Positions 33,649 through 42,348 of a DNA stretch of 64,000 nt are shown here, one piece after another. Positions within the stretch are counted from its first letter, which is position 1, and every line of letters begins with the position of its first letter. The DNA is from Nocardia elegans NBRC 108235 (GTDB taxonomy: Bacteria; Actinomycetota; Actinomycetes; Mycobacteriales; Mycobacteriaceae), in contig NZ_BDBF01000021.1 in the NCBI RefSeq assembly GCF_001612845.1, positions 62,001 through 126,000 of the forward strand, in the 5' to 3' direction. The position numbers were made by a program, and so were the translations under genes. The notes under the pieces were generated by a model. It did not search any database. It was given only the letters and a program-made list of their open reading frames with translations, and was not told the DNA's origin.

Positions 33649-34098
33649 ATGACCCGTTCAGTGCCCTTGGCCGAGGGGTTGTTCACTTGGCCTTCGGACG
33701 ATCCCGCCCTGATCGGCGGGAAGGCCTCCGACGGCAGCATCGTCTTCCCCTACCGTGAGCACCGCCTCGTCGGTGGCCGCAGGGAGAAGCTGGAGCCGGT
33801 GGAGCTGCCCCGGCGGGGCACGCTGTGGACGTTCACCACGCAGCGGTTCTGCCCGCCGATTCCGCCCTACGCGGGCGACGCCGAAGCCTTCGAACCATTC
33901 GCGGTCGGATATGTCGAACTTCCCGGCGCGTTGCGGGTGGAAGCTCGGTTGACCGAGCCCGATCCGGAAAAGCTGCGAATCGGTCAGCCGATGGAGTTGC
34001 GGATCGTGCCCTTCGGCAAGAACAAGGAAGGTGCGCAGACGATGATGTTCGCCTTCGCTCCGGTCGACGAGAAGGAGGACAGCCGTGGCGAGCAGTGA
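33649..34098 (+). CDS. DUF35 OB-fold protein without a zinc ribbon
   Basis: 149 residues from ATG 33649 (GGAAGG upstream). The OB-fold half is recognisable: GTLWTFTTQRFCPPIPPYAG, PFAVGYVELPGALRVEARLTE, RIGQPMELRIVPF. The N-terminal rubredoxin-like CxxC pair usual in this family is absent (only one Cys). DUF35 proteins bind acyl-CoA and partner SCP2-type thiolases or aldolases. Here the start codon of such a thiolase gene lies 14 bp inside the 3' end, so a complex is likely. Confidence 0.82.
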   Translation: MTRSVPLAEGLFTWPSDDPALIGGKASDGSIVFPYREHRLVGGRREKLEPVELPRRGTLWTFTTQRFCPPIPPYAGDAEAFEPFAVGYVELPGALRVEARLTEPDPEKLRIGQPMELRIVPFGKNKEGAQTMMFAFAPVDEKEDSRGEQ

Positions 34099-35233
34099 GG
34101 TCGCGATCATCGGAGTGGGTCTGCACCCGTTCGGGCGCCATCAGGGCAAGTCCGCCCTGGAGATGGGCGAGGACGCGATCATCGACGCCCTCGCCGACGC
34201 CGACGTGGCCTGGCCGGATATCCAGGCCCTCTACGCGGGCAGCATGGAGGTGAAGAACCCCGAGAACGTCGTCTCGCTGCTCGGTCCCACGGGCATCCCG
34301 ACGCGCGCGGTGTTCACCGGATGCGCCACGGGCGGCACCTCACTTGCCATGGCGGCCAACGCGATCCGGGTCGGTGATCACGACCTGACGCTGGCGGTGG
34401 GGCTGGACAAGCATCCGCGCGGCGCCTTCTCCGACCACCCGTCGGTGGTCGGGCTCCCGGACTGGTACGGCGAGATCGGCCTGTTCCTGACCACCCACTT
34501 CTTCGGTATGAAGATCAACCGCTACATGCACGACCACGGGATCTCGCACGAGACGCTCGCCCGGGTGTCGGCAAAGGCGTTTCGCAATGGCGCGGCCAAT
34601 CCGACCGCGTGGCGGCGCAAGCCGGTCACCGAGGCGGAGGTGCTGGCCTCGCAGGTGCTCAATTATCCGCTGCGCCAGTACATGTACTGTAATCCGGACG
34701 AAGGGGCGGCGGCCGCCGTCCTGTGCCGCGCGGACCAGGCACACAAATACACCGATACACCTATCTATCTGCGGGCCTCCCAGCTGTCCTCCCGCCGGGA
34801 GGGCTCGATCGAGGTATTGACCCCGTCGCTGAATATCGAGACCGCGCCGAGCCCGACCGTCTTCGCGTCCCGGGCCGCCTACGAAGAGGCCGGCATCGGT
34901 CCCGAGGATGTCGACGTCATCCAATTGCAGGACACCGACGCGGGCTCGGAGGTCATTCACATGGCCGAGAACGGTTTCTGCGCCGACGGCGATCAGGAGA
35001 AGCTGCTCGCCGAGGGGGCGACCGAGATCACCGGGCGGCTGCCGATCAATACCGACGGCGGACTGCTCGCCAATGGCGAACCGGTCGGGGCGTCCGGCCT
35101 GCGGCAGGTGTACGAACTGGTCAACCAGCTGCGCGGGCGCGCGACCGGCCGGCAGGTGGAGGGTGCGCGGGTCGGCTACGCGCAACTCTACGGTTCCCCG
35201 GGCACGGCCGCGGTCACGATTCTGTCGCGCTGA
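34085..35233 (+). CDS. Lipid-transfer-protein type thiolase (SCP2-thiolase family)
   Basis: 382 residues from GTG 34085, with AAGGAGG inside the DUF35 gene. Thiolase fold: IIGVGLHPFG, nucleophile region AVFTGCATGGTSLAMAANA (Cys at about 80), DTDAGSEV, and NTDGGLLANGEPVGASGLRQVYELVNQLRG. The catalytic GHP of ordinary thiolases is GEP here, a variant I associate with Ltp3/Ltp4-type proteins. It may catalyse thiolysis or a retro-Claisen/aldol step on a bulky acyl-CoA together with the DUF35 partner. Confidence 0.85.
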   Translation: MASSEVAIIGVGLHPFGRHQGKSALEMGEDAIIDALADADVAWPDIQALYAGSMEVKNPENVVSLLGPTGIPTRAVFTGCATGGTSLAMAANAIRVGDHDLTLAVGLDKHPRGAFSDHPSVVGLPDWYGEIGLFLTTHFFGMKINRYMHDHGISHETLARVSAKAFRNGAANPTAWRRKPVTEAEVLASQVLNYPLRQYMYCNPDEGAAAAVLCRADQAHKYTDTPIYLRASQLSSRREGSIEVLTPSLNIETAPSPTVFASRAAYEEAGIGPEDVDVIQLQDTDAGSEVIHMAENGFCADGDQEKLLAEGATEITGRLPINTDGGLLANGEPVGASGLRQVYELVNQLRGRATGRQVEGARVGYAQLYGSPGTAAVTILSR

Positions 35234-35268
35234 CACGAAGGGGCCCAAGGATTTCGGAAAGGAGCACC

Positions 35269-36813
35269 ATGCCATCGGAGCTGACCCTGGGTGCCATCAT
35301 CGGTGACAATGCGGTGCGGTTCCCGGATGTTCCCGCCTATATCGCCGACGGGGAAATCCGCACCCACGCCCAGTTGCTTCGTCGTGCGACGGAATTGGCC
35401 GCCGCACTGGGCGAGCGCGGCGTGCGCCGCCAGGATCGCGTTGCGGTACTGAGCCGCAACGGCATTCGCTTCGGCGAGGTGCTAGCGATGGGTCAGCTCA
35501 GTGGCATAGTGGTCGCGACGGTGAACTATCGGCTGGCGGTGCCGGAGATGGGCTCGATCCTGCGCGACGCCGCGCCGCGGGTGCTGTTCTTCGAATCCGA
35601 ATATCTGGCAGCCGTGGAAGAGCTTCGCCCGGGGCTGACCGGTGTCGATCTCTATGTATGCCTTGACGCTCCGGCTCCCGGCGCCGTGGAATACCGGGAA
35701 TTGCTGGCCGCGGGCGCCGATCGTGAGTTGCCGTTCAGCGCGGTGGCGGCCGACACCGCCTGCCTGATCTACACCACCGGAACCACCGGACGTCCCAAGG
35801 GATGCATCCTGGGCCAGCGTGAGCTGCGGCGGATGGGTGCCGTGCTCAACGGCGAGATGCGTAGCGGGAGTAGCGATCGTGCGCTGCTGGTGATGCCGAT
35901 GCTGCATATCGGCGCGATCGCGATCGCGCTGGGTGTGCACGCACGCGGCGGCACCGCCGTACTGCACCGGCAGTTCGAGCCGGCCGCGATGCTGGCAACC
36001 GCGGCCGCGGACGGGATCACCATCCTGCACCTGGCGCCGACCATGTTGCAGACGTTGGTCGACGTGGCCGGCCCGGACAGTCCGGCACTGGCCGGCATCC
36101 GCACGGTGGTCTACTCCGCGGCCCCGGTCACCAGCACTATTCTGCGTGCGGCGATGGCGGCGATGCCGAATGCCGGATTCCTCAATCTGTACGGGCAGAC
36201 CGAGGTGATCACCTCGGGCCTGCCGCGCGAGCTGCATCGCACCGCGACCGAGGACGACCGGCGGCGGCTGACCTCGGTCGGCCACCCCTTTCCCGACACC
36301 GAGGTCCGGATCATCGACGGCGACGTCCGGGAGTGCCCGCCGGGACAGCCGGGAGAAATCGTGGTTCGCTCGGACGTGATGTTTCGCGGCTACTGGAACA
36401 ACGACCGGGCCACCGCCGAAACGATTCGCGATGGCTGGTGTCATACCGGTGATGTCGGGGTGTTCGATACCGAGGGTCTGCTGTACCTGGTCGACCGGAA
36501 GAAGGATGTGATCATCTCCGGCGGCGAGAACGTCTACTCGGTGCAGGTCGAAGAGGTTGTCGCGAGCCATCCCGCGGTCGCGGAATGTGCGGTGATCGGC
36601 ATCCCGGACCAGCGCTGGGGTGAATCCGTCTGTGCGGTGGTGGTCCCGGTCGAGGGAGCCACCGTCGATGCCGACGACCTGCGTGACCATGTCGCGGCGC
36701 GGATCGCCCGATACAAGGCGCCGCGCCGCACGATCGTGGTGGACGAGCTGCCGAAACTGCCGACCGGAAAGCTGGACAAGAAAGTGTTGCGGGCTCGTTA
36801 CGCGGGTACCTGA
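35269..36813 (+). CDS. Acyl-CoA synthetase (AMP-forming)
   Basis: 514 residues from ATG 35269 (AAAGGAG upstream); a frame open further left is not coding. Motifs: LIYTTGTTGRPKGCILG, LYGQTEVITSG, GWCHTGDVGVFD, DRKKDVIISGGENVYSVQVEEVVASHPAV and LPKLPTGKLDKK (catalytic Lys). It closes the operon of SDR, dehydrogenase pair, DUF35 and thiolase, so it probably supplies or re-activates the substrate of that module. Confidence 0.92.
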   Translation: MPSELTLGAIIGDNAVRFPDVPAYIADGEIRTHAQLLRRATELAAALGERGVRRQDRVAVLSRNGIRFGEVLAMGQLSGIVVATVNYRLAVPEMGSILRDAAPRVLFFESEYLAAVEELRPGLTGVDLYVCLDAPAPGAVEYRELLAAGADRELPFSAVAADTACLIYTTGTTGRPKGCILGQRELRRMGAVLNGEMRSGSSDRALLVMPMLHIGAIAIALGVHARGGTAVLHRQFEPAAMLATAAADGITILHLAPTMLQTLVDVAGPDSPALAGIRTVVYSAAPVTSTILRAAMAAMPNAGFLNLYGQTEVITSGLPRELHRTATEDDRRRLTSVGHPFPDTEVRIIDGDVRECPPGQPGEIVVRSDVMFRGYWNNDRATAETIRDGWCHTGDVGVFDTEGLLYLVDRKKDVIISGGENVYSVQVEEVVASHPAVAECAVIGIPDQRWGESVCAVVVPVEGATVDADDLRDHVAARIARYKAPRRTIVVDELPKLPTGKLDKKVLRARYAGT

Positions 36814-36952
36814 TCCGCATTTCCGATGTAGCGCAGCACTTTTCGGCTGCGGGGCATGCCCGGCAGATTTTCGGTGTCCGCCGCGGGAGTAACCGCACCG
36901 TTCGCGGTGTTCTCGTGCCCGACGCCGGGGCGGACCGGGAACAAGACATTGA

Positions 36953-36980
36953 AGTTAATAGTGAGATATTTAGACTATAT
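36953..36980. promoter_or_regulatory. A/T-rich promoter island before an acyl-CoA ligase
   Basis: GTTAATAGTGAGATATTTAG and TAGACTATATG in GC-rich surroundings, about 45 bp upstream of the ligase at 37026. It probably holds its promoter. It is similar in composition to the islands before most other units here. Confidence 0.35.
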
Positions 36981-37025
36981 GCCCAGACTGTGGCGGCCGC
37001 CACGGGCTGGTGAAAGGACCCTCCG

Positions 37026-38597
37026 ATGCCACTCGATCCTGCTGCTACTGTTGTTGTGAGTGACACCGATCCGATTGCGGCGGAGGGGTTCTGGGATCTG
37101 ATCCGCGAGCGCGCGCAACGATCGGCGCGCCTGCCGATGCTGGTCGACGAAAACGGCACCACACTGACCTTCGGGGACTTCCGTGCACGGGCCGAGCGGG
37201 TCGCGGCCGCATTGCAGGCCGAGGGAATCGGCCCGGGGACGCGGGTGGCCTGGCAGCTGCCGACGCGGATCAGCACGTTGCTGGTGATGGCCGCGCTGGC
37301 CCGGCTCGGGGCGGTGCAGGCGCCGATCATCCCGATCTACCGGGAACGCGAGACCGGTGCGGCGGTGGCCGCCGCCCAAACCGACACGATGCTGATACCG
37401 GGAACGTGGCGCGGCACCGACTACCGCGCGATGGCCGCGGGGTTGCCGGGGACGCGTCGAGTACTGACCATTGGGATGTCCGCACCCGAGTCGGCGGATA
37501 TGGCGGCGCTCCCGCCCGAACCCGGTGTCTCGCAGGATATCCGGTGGGTCTACTTCACCTCGGGGTCGTCCGGTCTGCCCAAGGGGGCCTGTCACGGCGA
37601 CAGCTCCCTGCTGGCCGCGGCGCGCGGATTCACCCAGCGCGGCGCACTCGGGCGCGAGCCCGGTGAATTCGGCGGAATACCGTTCCCGGTGGCCCATGTC
37701 GGCGGTGTGGTCTATCTGATGTCGCTGCTGCTGGCCGGATTCCCCGCGGTCGTGGTCGAGGCGTTCGATCCGGCCACCACGTCGGAGCTGTTCCGCCGGC
37801 ATCGCGTGACATTCACCGGCGGCAGCACCGTGTTCTACACCGCACTGCTCAACCAGCAGCGCACACTGCCCCCGGGTGAGCGGCTGTTGCCGAGCCTGCG
37901 CCTGCTGAAGGGTGGCGGAGCGCCGTGCCCGCCGAGTGTGTATCACGCGGTCCGCGCCGAACTGAACGCGACGGTTGCGCACGACTACGGCGCGACCGAG
38001 GTGCCGATGATCTGCGTCGCGTCCCCCGACGACACCGACGAGCAGTTGGCACACACCGAAGGCCGCCCAATTCCGGGACTTCGGCTGCGCGTCGTCGGCG
38101 AGGACGGGGAGCTGCCGCTGGGGCAGGACGGGGAAATTCAGGTCCAGGGCGCATCGGTATTTCGTGGCTATACCGATCCGGAGCTGACAGCCGCGGCGTT
38201 CACCGCCGACGGCTGGTTCCGCACCGGTGATCTGGGTCATCTGCGTTCGGACGGACATGTGGAGGTGACCGGCCGCCTGAAGGACATGATCATTCGCAAG
38301 GGTGAGAACATCGGACCCGTCGAGGTGGAGGCGCTGCTCGCCGAACATCCTGCCGTGGCCGAGGTGGCGGTGATCGGCCTGCCCGATGACGAACGCGGTG
38401 AGCTGGTGTGTGCGGTGATCACCGCCCGTCCGGGTGTGGCAACGCCCACCCTCGACGAGGTCGCTGCGCACCTGCGGCGGGCGGGCCTCATGCCACAGAA
38501 GCTGCCCGAGCGCCTCGAGGTCGTGGCGGAGCTGCCCAAGACCGGGCTGGGAAAGCTGGACAAGCAGTCGCTGCGGCGGACCTTTTCCGGAGCATGA
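37026..38597 (+). CDS. Acyl-CoA synthetase, possibly cyclohexanecarboxylate/short cyclic acid type
   Basis: 523 residues. Motifs: VYFTSGSSGLPKGACHGDSS (A3; GSSG instead of GTTG), HDYGATEVPM, GWFRTGDLGHL, GRLKDMIIRKGENIGPVEVEALLAEHPAV and LPKTGLGKLDKQSLR. The SGSSGLPKG loop and the RKGENIGP hinge occur in cyclohexanecarboxylate-CoA ligase (AliA) relatives. That would fit the BadI-like enzyme at 7411, but it is only a family-level resemblance. It forms a single-gene unit converging on the TesB gene. Confidence 0.88.
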   Translation: MPLDPAATVVVSDTDPIAAEGFWDLIRERAQRSARLPMLVDENGTTLTFGDFRARAERVAAALQAEGIGPGTRVAWQLPTRISTLLVMAALARLGAVQAPIIPIYRERETGAAVAAAQTDTMLIPGTWRGTDYRAMAAGLPGTRRVLTIGMSAPESADMAALPPEPGVSQDIRWVYFTSGSSGLPKGACHGDSSLLAAARGFTQRGALGREPGEFGGIPFPVAHVGGVVYLMSLLLAGFPAVVVEAFDPATTSELFRRHRVTFTGGSTVFYTALLNQQRTLPPGERLLPSLRLLKGGGAPCPPSVYHAVRAELNATVAHDYGATEVPMICVASPDDTDEQLAHTEGRPIPGLRLRVVGEDGELPLGQDGEIQVQGASVFRGYTDPELTAAAFTADGWFRTGDLGHLRSDGHVEVTGRLKDMIIRKGENIGPVEVEALLAEHPAVAEVAVIGLPDDERGELVCAVITARPGVATPTLDEVAAHLRRAGLMPQKLPERLEVVAELPKTGLGKLDKQSLRRTFSGA

Positions 38598-38636
38598 TCG
38601 GATGCGCACGTCCGAGACGGCCGGCGGGCGACCGCG

Positions 38637-39515
38637 TTATTCCGGCGCGATCCGGATCAGCCCCTCCTGAACGACGGTCGCCGCCAGCTCGCCGCCGCGC
38701 CGGAAGATCGAGCCACGGCACAGCGCCCGGGCCGATCCGGCCCAGATGCTTTCCTGCTCGTACCACAGCCACTCGTCGGCAGGGCCGGGTGAGTGGAACC
38801 AGATGCTGTGGTTGATGGTGGCGAAGCGCAGATCGGGGTCCTGTGCGGTCCGGCGATGCGGACCGAGCGAGGTCGACAGCAGTAGCGCGTCGGAGAGATA
38901 ACCGAGTACGGCGGCATGGACCACGCCGTCGTCCGGCAGCGGCTGCAGGGGACGCACCCAGAACCTCTGGGAAGGCGCCACGGCGGTGCCCTGGCCGGCA
39001 GAAACCCGGACCGGGGTGTCGGGGAAGCGGAATTCCAGCATCGTGGTCTGCTCGAGTGCCGACAGCCATGACCGACCGGCACCCTCGCCCACGATCTGCG
39101 CGGCCGGTTCGACGTCTTCGGGATCGGGTGCGGACAGCGTCGTAAGTTGGTGTGCCAGACCGCTTTCGGGCCTCTGAAACGAGGCGGTGGCGGTGAAGAT
39201 GATCCGGTCGTGCTGGGTGGCCGTGACAAGCCGGGTGGTCAGTGACGTCCCGTCGTGCAGGGGTTCGACCCGGTAGGTGACAGGAGAATTACCGTATCCC
39301 GGGCGCAGGAATGTGGTCTGCAGGGCGTGGATCGGCCGGTCGTCGGTGACCGTGGCCCGGGCGGCGAGTATGGCCTGTCCGGCGGTGACCCCGCCGAAGA
39401 TGCGCGGTGCCGCGGTGGGCCGGGCAGGGCCGAGAAATTCGGATCCGCCGATCCGGTGGATGCTCAGGACATCGGCCAGGGAGACCGGATCGACAGTCCG
39501 CGTCGCCATACTCAT
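38637..39515 (-). CDS. Acyl-CoA thioesterase II (TesB family)
   Basis: 292 residues from ATG 39515 (AGAGG upstream; an ATG at 39542 is less well placed). Double hot-dog. The Asp-Ser/Thr-Gln site is visible in VLGYLSDALLLST, TINHSIWFHSP and VVQEGLIRI. PRIFGGVTAGQAILAARATV and LQTTFLRPGYGNSPVTYRVE are typical of the N-terminal repeat. It hydrolyses acyl-CoA to release CoA, probably as an overflow valve for the pathway. A second TesB paralogue lies at 50199. Confidence 0.9.
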   Translation of the reverse strand: MSMATRTVDPVSLADVLSIHRIGGSEFLGPARPTAAPRIFGGVTAGQAILAARATVTDDRPIHALQTTFLRPGYGNSPVTYRVEPLHDGTSLTTRLVTATQHDRIIFTATASFQRPESGLAHQLTTLSAPDPEDVEPAAQIVGEGAGRSWLSALEQTTMLEFRFPDTPVRVSAGQGTAVAPSQRFWVRPLQPLPDDGVVHAAVLGYLSDALLLSTSLGPHRRTAQDPDLRFATINHSIWFHSPGPADEWLWYEQESIWAGSARALCRGSIFRRGGELAATVVQEGLIRIAPE

Positions 39516-39578
39516 CGCCGGAACCTCTTCTCTCGGTGGCAAGTCCGCACAGCGGACGTACCCAGTCGACTGTTTCGC

Positions 39579-39596
39579 TTAACTATCTAACTATAT
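39579..39596. promoter_or_regulatory. TAACTATCTAACTATAT element upstream of the TesB gene
   Basis: TTAACTATCTAACTATAT carries two direct TAACTA repeats 8 bp apart, about 65 bp upstream of the TesB start. Read on the minus strand it is ATATAGTTAGATAGTTAA, very similar to 17154-17169 and 22608-22626. Confidence 0.45.
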
Positions 39597-39695
39597 GGCG
39601 AAACCCTGTGAAGGTGCTACCGGTTCGCGTTGGGGCCGCCGTGCGCAGGCTGTTGTGAGACCCGATCACCCGATTCATCGCGAGCGGAGCCTTCC

Positions 39696-39806
39696 GTGCC
39701 GCACGAACTAACCGAGATCGAATCACCCGCCGTGGGCACGTTGGTCATCGTCGGTGAGATCGAGGTGGAATACCCGGTCGGCACAGTCGTCGGCCGGATC
39801 GAATAG
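39696..39806 (+). pseudogene. 36-codon frame resembling a collapsed lipoyl domain
   Basis: Starting at GTG 39696 (GCGGAG upstream) the frame encodes PHELTEIESPAVGTLVIVG followed by EIEVEYPVGTVVGRIE. The first half looks like the N-terminus of an E2 lipoyl domain (x-E-x-TEI-x-x-P-x-x-G). The end looks like its closing strand (VGTVVGRIE). The middle with the lipoyl-lysine hairpin is missing. It could be a relic after internal deletion, a small functional protein, or chance. It lies on the strand opposite to its neighbours. Confidence 0.3.
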
Positions 39807-39823
39807 CCGGGCCGGCGGCGCAC

Positions 39824-40738
39824 CTAGCGATCCGCGGCCGCGCGCCGCAACGGCGCCGCGACCTCGGTGGCGAACAGGTCGAGCGTGCGTGCGGGGGCGT
39901 GGTCGTGGAAGCGCAGGATGAACAGATCCACGCCCAGCGACCGCTCGCGGGCGAAGTATTCGACGAGTTCGGCTGGTGTACCGACAACCGATGGGCCCCA
40001 AGATGATTCGGGCATGCGCCGCAGAAGTTTCGCGCGCACGGCTTCGGGATCGTCGCCGGGATGGACGAGGCCGACCGGATATTGTGCGGAGATGCGCGCG
40101 CTGCCGCGCAGCGGCGCGAGCCGGTCCATACGCTCGCGGGCGCCGGCGACGCAGTTCCACCAGTCGGCGTATTCGGCGACCAGCGGCATCGTCAGGGTCG
40201 GTCCGCCGCCACCGATGTGGATCGGGATCCGGTCCTGTGCCGGTACGGGCAGCCCCCACGCGTCGTGCAGCTGAAAGTGCTTGCCCGCGTAGTCGAAACG
40301 TTCACCGGTGAACATCAATGCCAGGATCTCGAGCGTCTCGGCCAGTCGTTGCGAGCGCACCCGCGGCGAACCGGCCTCGATGCCGAACCGGTCGAATTCC
40401 TCCTCGACCGACCCCCAGCCCAGGCCCAGATCCAGGCGGCCGCCGCTGATCCGATCCAGGGCCGCGGCCATCTTCGCCAGCACCGCCGGATGCCGCAATG
40501 GTGCACATCCGACCAGATGGCCCAGGCGGATCGTGGCGGTCGCGGTGGCGATGGCGGTGAGCAGAATCCAGCTCTCCGGCACATCCACCGGCGGGGTGGC
40601 GGGGGCGTAGAGATGATCCATGAGCCAGAACGAATCGAAACCCGCGTCCTCGGCCGTGCGAGCGGTGGCTATCACGGCATCCGGGCTGGTGTTGAACTGC
40701 GGGAGGAAGACCCCGAATTGTGGAATCGGCTCGGGCAT
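39824..40738 (-). CDS. LLM-class (luciferase-like) F420-dependent oxidoreductase
   Basis: 304 residues. FGVFLPQF, AEDAGFDSFWLMDHL, SWILLTAIATATATIRLGHLVGCAPLRHPAVLAKMAAALDRISGGRLDLGLGWG, and IPIHIGGGGPTLTMPLVAEYADWWN are the conserved LLM segments of actinobacterial F420-dependent enzymes. The last residues (TPAELVEYFARERSLGVDLFILRF) are also typical. It is a hydride transferase or monooxygenase of unknown substrate. It lies 3 bp after the stop of the ligase gene upstream, in the same operon. Confidence 0.9.
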   Translation of the reverse strand: MPEPIPQFGVFLPQFNTSPDAVIATARTAEDAGFDSFWLMDHLYAPATPPVDVPESWILLTAIATATATIRLGHLVGCAPLRHPAVLAKMAAALDRISGGRLDLGLGWGSVEEEFDRFGIEAGSPRVRSQRLAETLEILALMFTGERFDYAGKHFQLHDAWGLPVPAQDRIPIHIGGGGPTLTMPLVAEYADWWNCVAGARERMDRLAPLRGSARISAQYPVGLVHPGDDPEAVRAKLLRRMPESSWGPSVVGTPAELVEYFARERSLGVDLFILRFHDHAPARTLDLFATEVAAPLRRAAADR

Positions 40739-40741
40739 CGG

Positions 40742-42286
40742 TCACAGCCTCGCCTGGGCCCAGTACGGGTCGCGCAGCAGCTTCTTGTATAGCTTTCCGT
40801 TGTCCTGCCGGGGAAGTGCGCGGGCGAAATCGATCGATCGCGGCCACTTGTAGGGGGCCAGTCGGCCGCGGCAGTGGTCGAGCAGCCGCTGCGTCAGCTC
40901 CGGTCCCGCGTCGGCCCAATCAGCGGGCTGGACAACAGCTTTGACCTGTTCGCCGAGGTCCGGGTCCGGCACCCCGAAGGCGGCCACATCGGCCACCTGC
41001 GGGTGCAGGATCAGCACATCCTCGATTTCGCGGGGATAGATGTTGACTCCGCCCGCGATGATCGTGAAATCACGCCGGTCGGTGAGATACAGATATCCGT
41101 CGGCATCCAGCTGCCCGATATCGCCGAGGGTATGCCAGTCCGGATGCGCCGGATGCGCGACGGCCGCGGTGCGCTCGGGGTCGTGGTGATAGCTGAAGTT
41201 CGCGCCGGCGGTTTCGAAATAGACGGTGCCGATGTCGTCGTACGATAGTTCCTCGCCGTTGTCGTCGCAGATATGGACGGTGCAGCCCACCGGCCGCCCG
41301 ACCGAGCCCGGATGGTCGAGCCATTGCTCGCTGGACAGCGCGGTGGTGCCGAAGTTCTCGGTGCCGGAGTAGTACTCGGTGATGATCGGCCCCCACCAGT
41401 CGATCATCTGCTTCTTGATCTCGATCGGGCACGGTGCCGCGGCGTGCACGGCCACCCGCATGCTGGACAGATCGAAGCGGGACCGGATCCGCGGCGACAG
41501 CTTCAGCATGCGCACGAACATCGTCGGTACCCACTGACTCGACGTGACCGAGTATTCGTCGATGGCGCGCAGGGCGGCCTCGGCATCGAATTTCGGCATG
41601 ATGGCCACCGTACCGCCACTGCAGTGCACCAGGCATGAAACTCGCAGTGGCGCAGCATGATACAGCGGAGCGGGGGACAGGAATACGGTGTCGGCGTCGA
41701 GCCCGAACAGGGCTCGCCCGCTGGGCAGTAACTCCGCGTCACCGTCGGCGGCCGGGTGATCGGGCAGCGGGTAGCGGATGCCCTTGGGCCGGCCGGTGGT
41801 GCCGGAGCTGTAGAGCATGAAGGTACCGCGGACCTCCTGATCGTCCGGTCCGCCTGAATACCGCGCGGCCGCGTCGTCCAGCGATTCGTAGGACGTGCTG
41901 GTGCCGTCGAGCATGAAACGCCGCGCGACATCGGGAGTGAGGTCGACGATCTGTTCGGCCACCGAGGCCAGCGCGGCAGTCGTGATGACCGCCTTCGCGG
42001 TGCTGTCGTTGACCAGATAGGCGACCTCGGCGGCGGTCAGATGGGGGTTGACCGGAGTGACGTACAGCCCGGAATTCAGTCCCGCCCAGACCAGCTCGAA
42101 ATATCGCAGGTGGTTCTCGGCGAGGATGACGTAGTGGTCGCGGGGCCGCAATCCGGCCTCCCGCAGCAGCCGGGCGAGCCGGTTCGCACCGGCGACCAGA
42201 TCGCCGTAGGTCTGCACGGCGCCGGTGGCGGTATCGATCACCGCCGGCTTATCCGGCGTGGCGGCGGCGAAGTGAGCTGGGTACAC
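40742..42286 (-). CDS. Acyl-CoA synthetase (FadD4-like)
   Basis: 514 residues from GTG 42286 (CAGGAGAG upstream). Motifs: FMLYSSGTTGRPKGIRYPLP, EYYSGTENFGTTALSSEQW, WHTLGDIGQLD, DRRDFTIIAGGVNIYPREIEDVLILHPQV and LPRQDNGKLYKKLLRDPYW. The RYPLP insertion after the A3 loop and the ENFG motif are features of a FadD4-type group. Expected reaction: CoA activation of a carboxylic acid. It heads a two-gene unit with the LLM oxidoreductase. Confidence 0.9.
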   Translation of the reverse strand: MYPAHFAAATPDKPAVIDTATGAVQTYGDLVAGANRLARLLREAGLRPRDHYVILAENHLRYFELVWAGLNSGLYVTPVNPHLTAAEVAYLVNDSTAKAVITTAALASVAEQIVDLTPDVARRFMLDGTSTSYESLDDAAARYSGGPDDQEVRGTFMLYSSGTTGRPKGIRYPLPDHPAADGDAELLPSGRALFGLDADTVFLSPAPLYHAAPLRVSCLVHCSGGTVAIMPKFDAEAALRAIDEYSVTSSQWVPTMFVRMLKLSPRIRSRFDLSSMRVAVHAAAPCPIEIKKQMIDWWGPIITEYYSGTENFGTTALSSEQWLDHPGSVGRPVGCTVHICDDNGEELSYDDIGTVYFETAGANFSYHHDPERTAAVAHPAHPDWHTLGDIGQLDADGYLYLTDRRDFTIIAGGVNIYPREIEDVLILHPQVADVAAFGVPDPDLGEQVKAVVQPADWADAGPELTQRLLDHCRGRLAPYKWPRSIDFARALPRQDNGKLYKKLLRDPYWAQARL

Positions 42287-42348
42287 GTACTCTCCTGTTG
42301 TCGCTCGATGTGCGTTGCCCGACGTGATCGTCGATCACCTCGCGGGCT

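Larger units (their letters stand above)
39516..39823. other. Intergenic region with promoter island and a small open frame
   Basis: 308 bp between two leftward genes. The right-hand boundary of the TesB promoter is the A/T element at 39579-39596. The only coding candidate is the 36-codon frame at 39696-39806. No hairpin of note was seen. Confidence 0.5.

Noticed and set aside
34723..35268. N-terminal extension of the acyl-CoA ligase at 35269
   Set aside because: It lies inside the thiolase gene. ATG 35269 follows AAAGGAG and starts at the normal position of the family.
36975..38609. A 544-codon minus-strand frame opposite an acyl-CoA ligase
   Set aside because: Shadow of the ligase, whose ANL motifs are complete.
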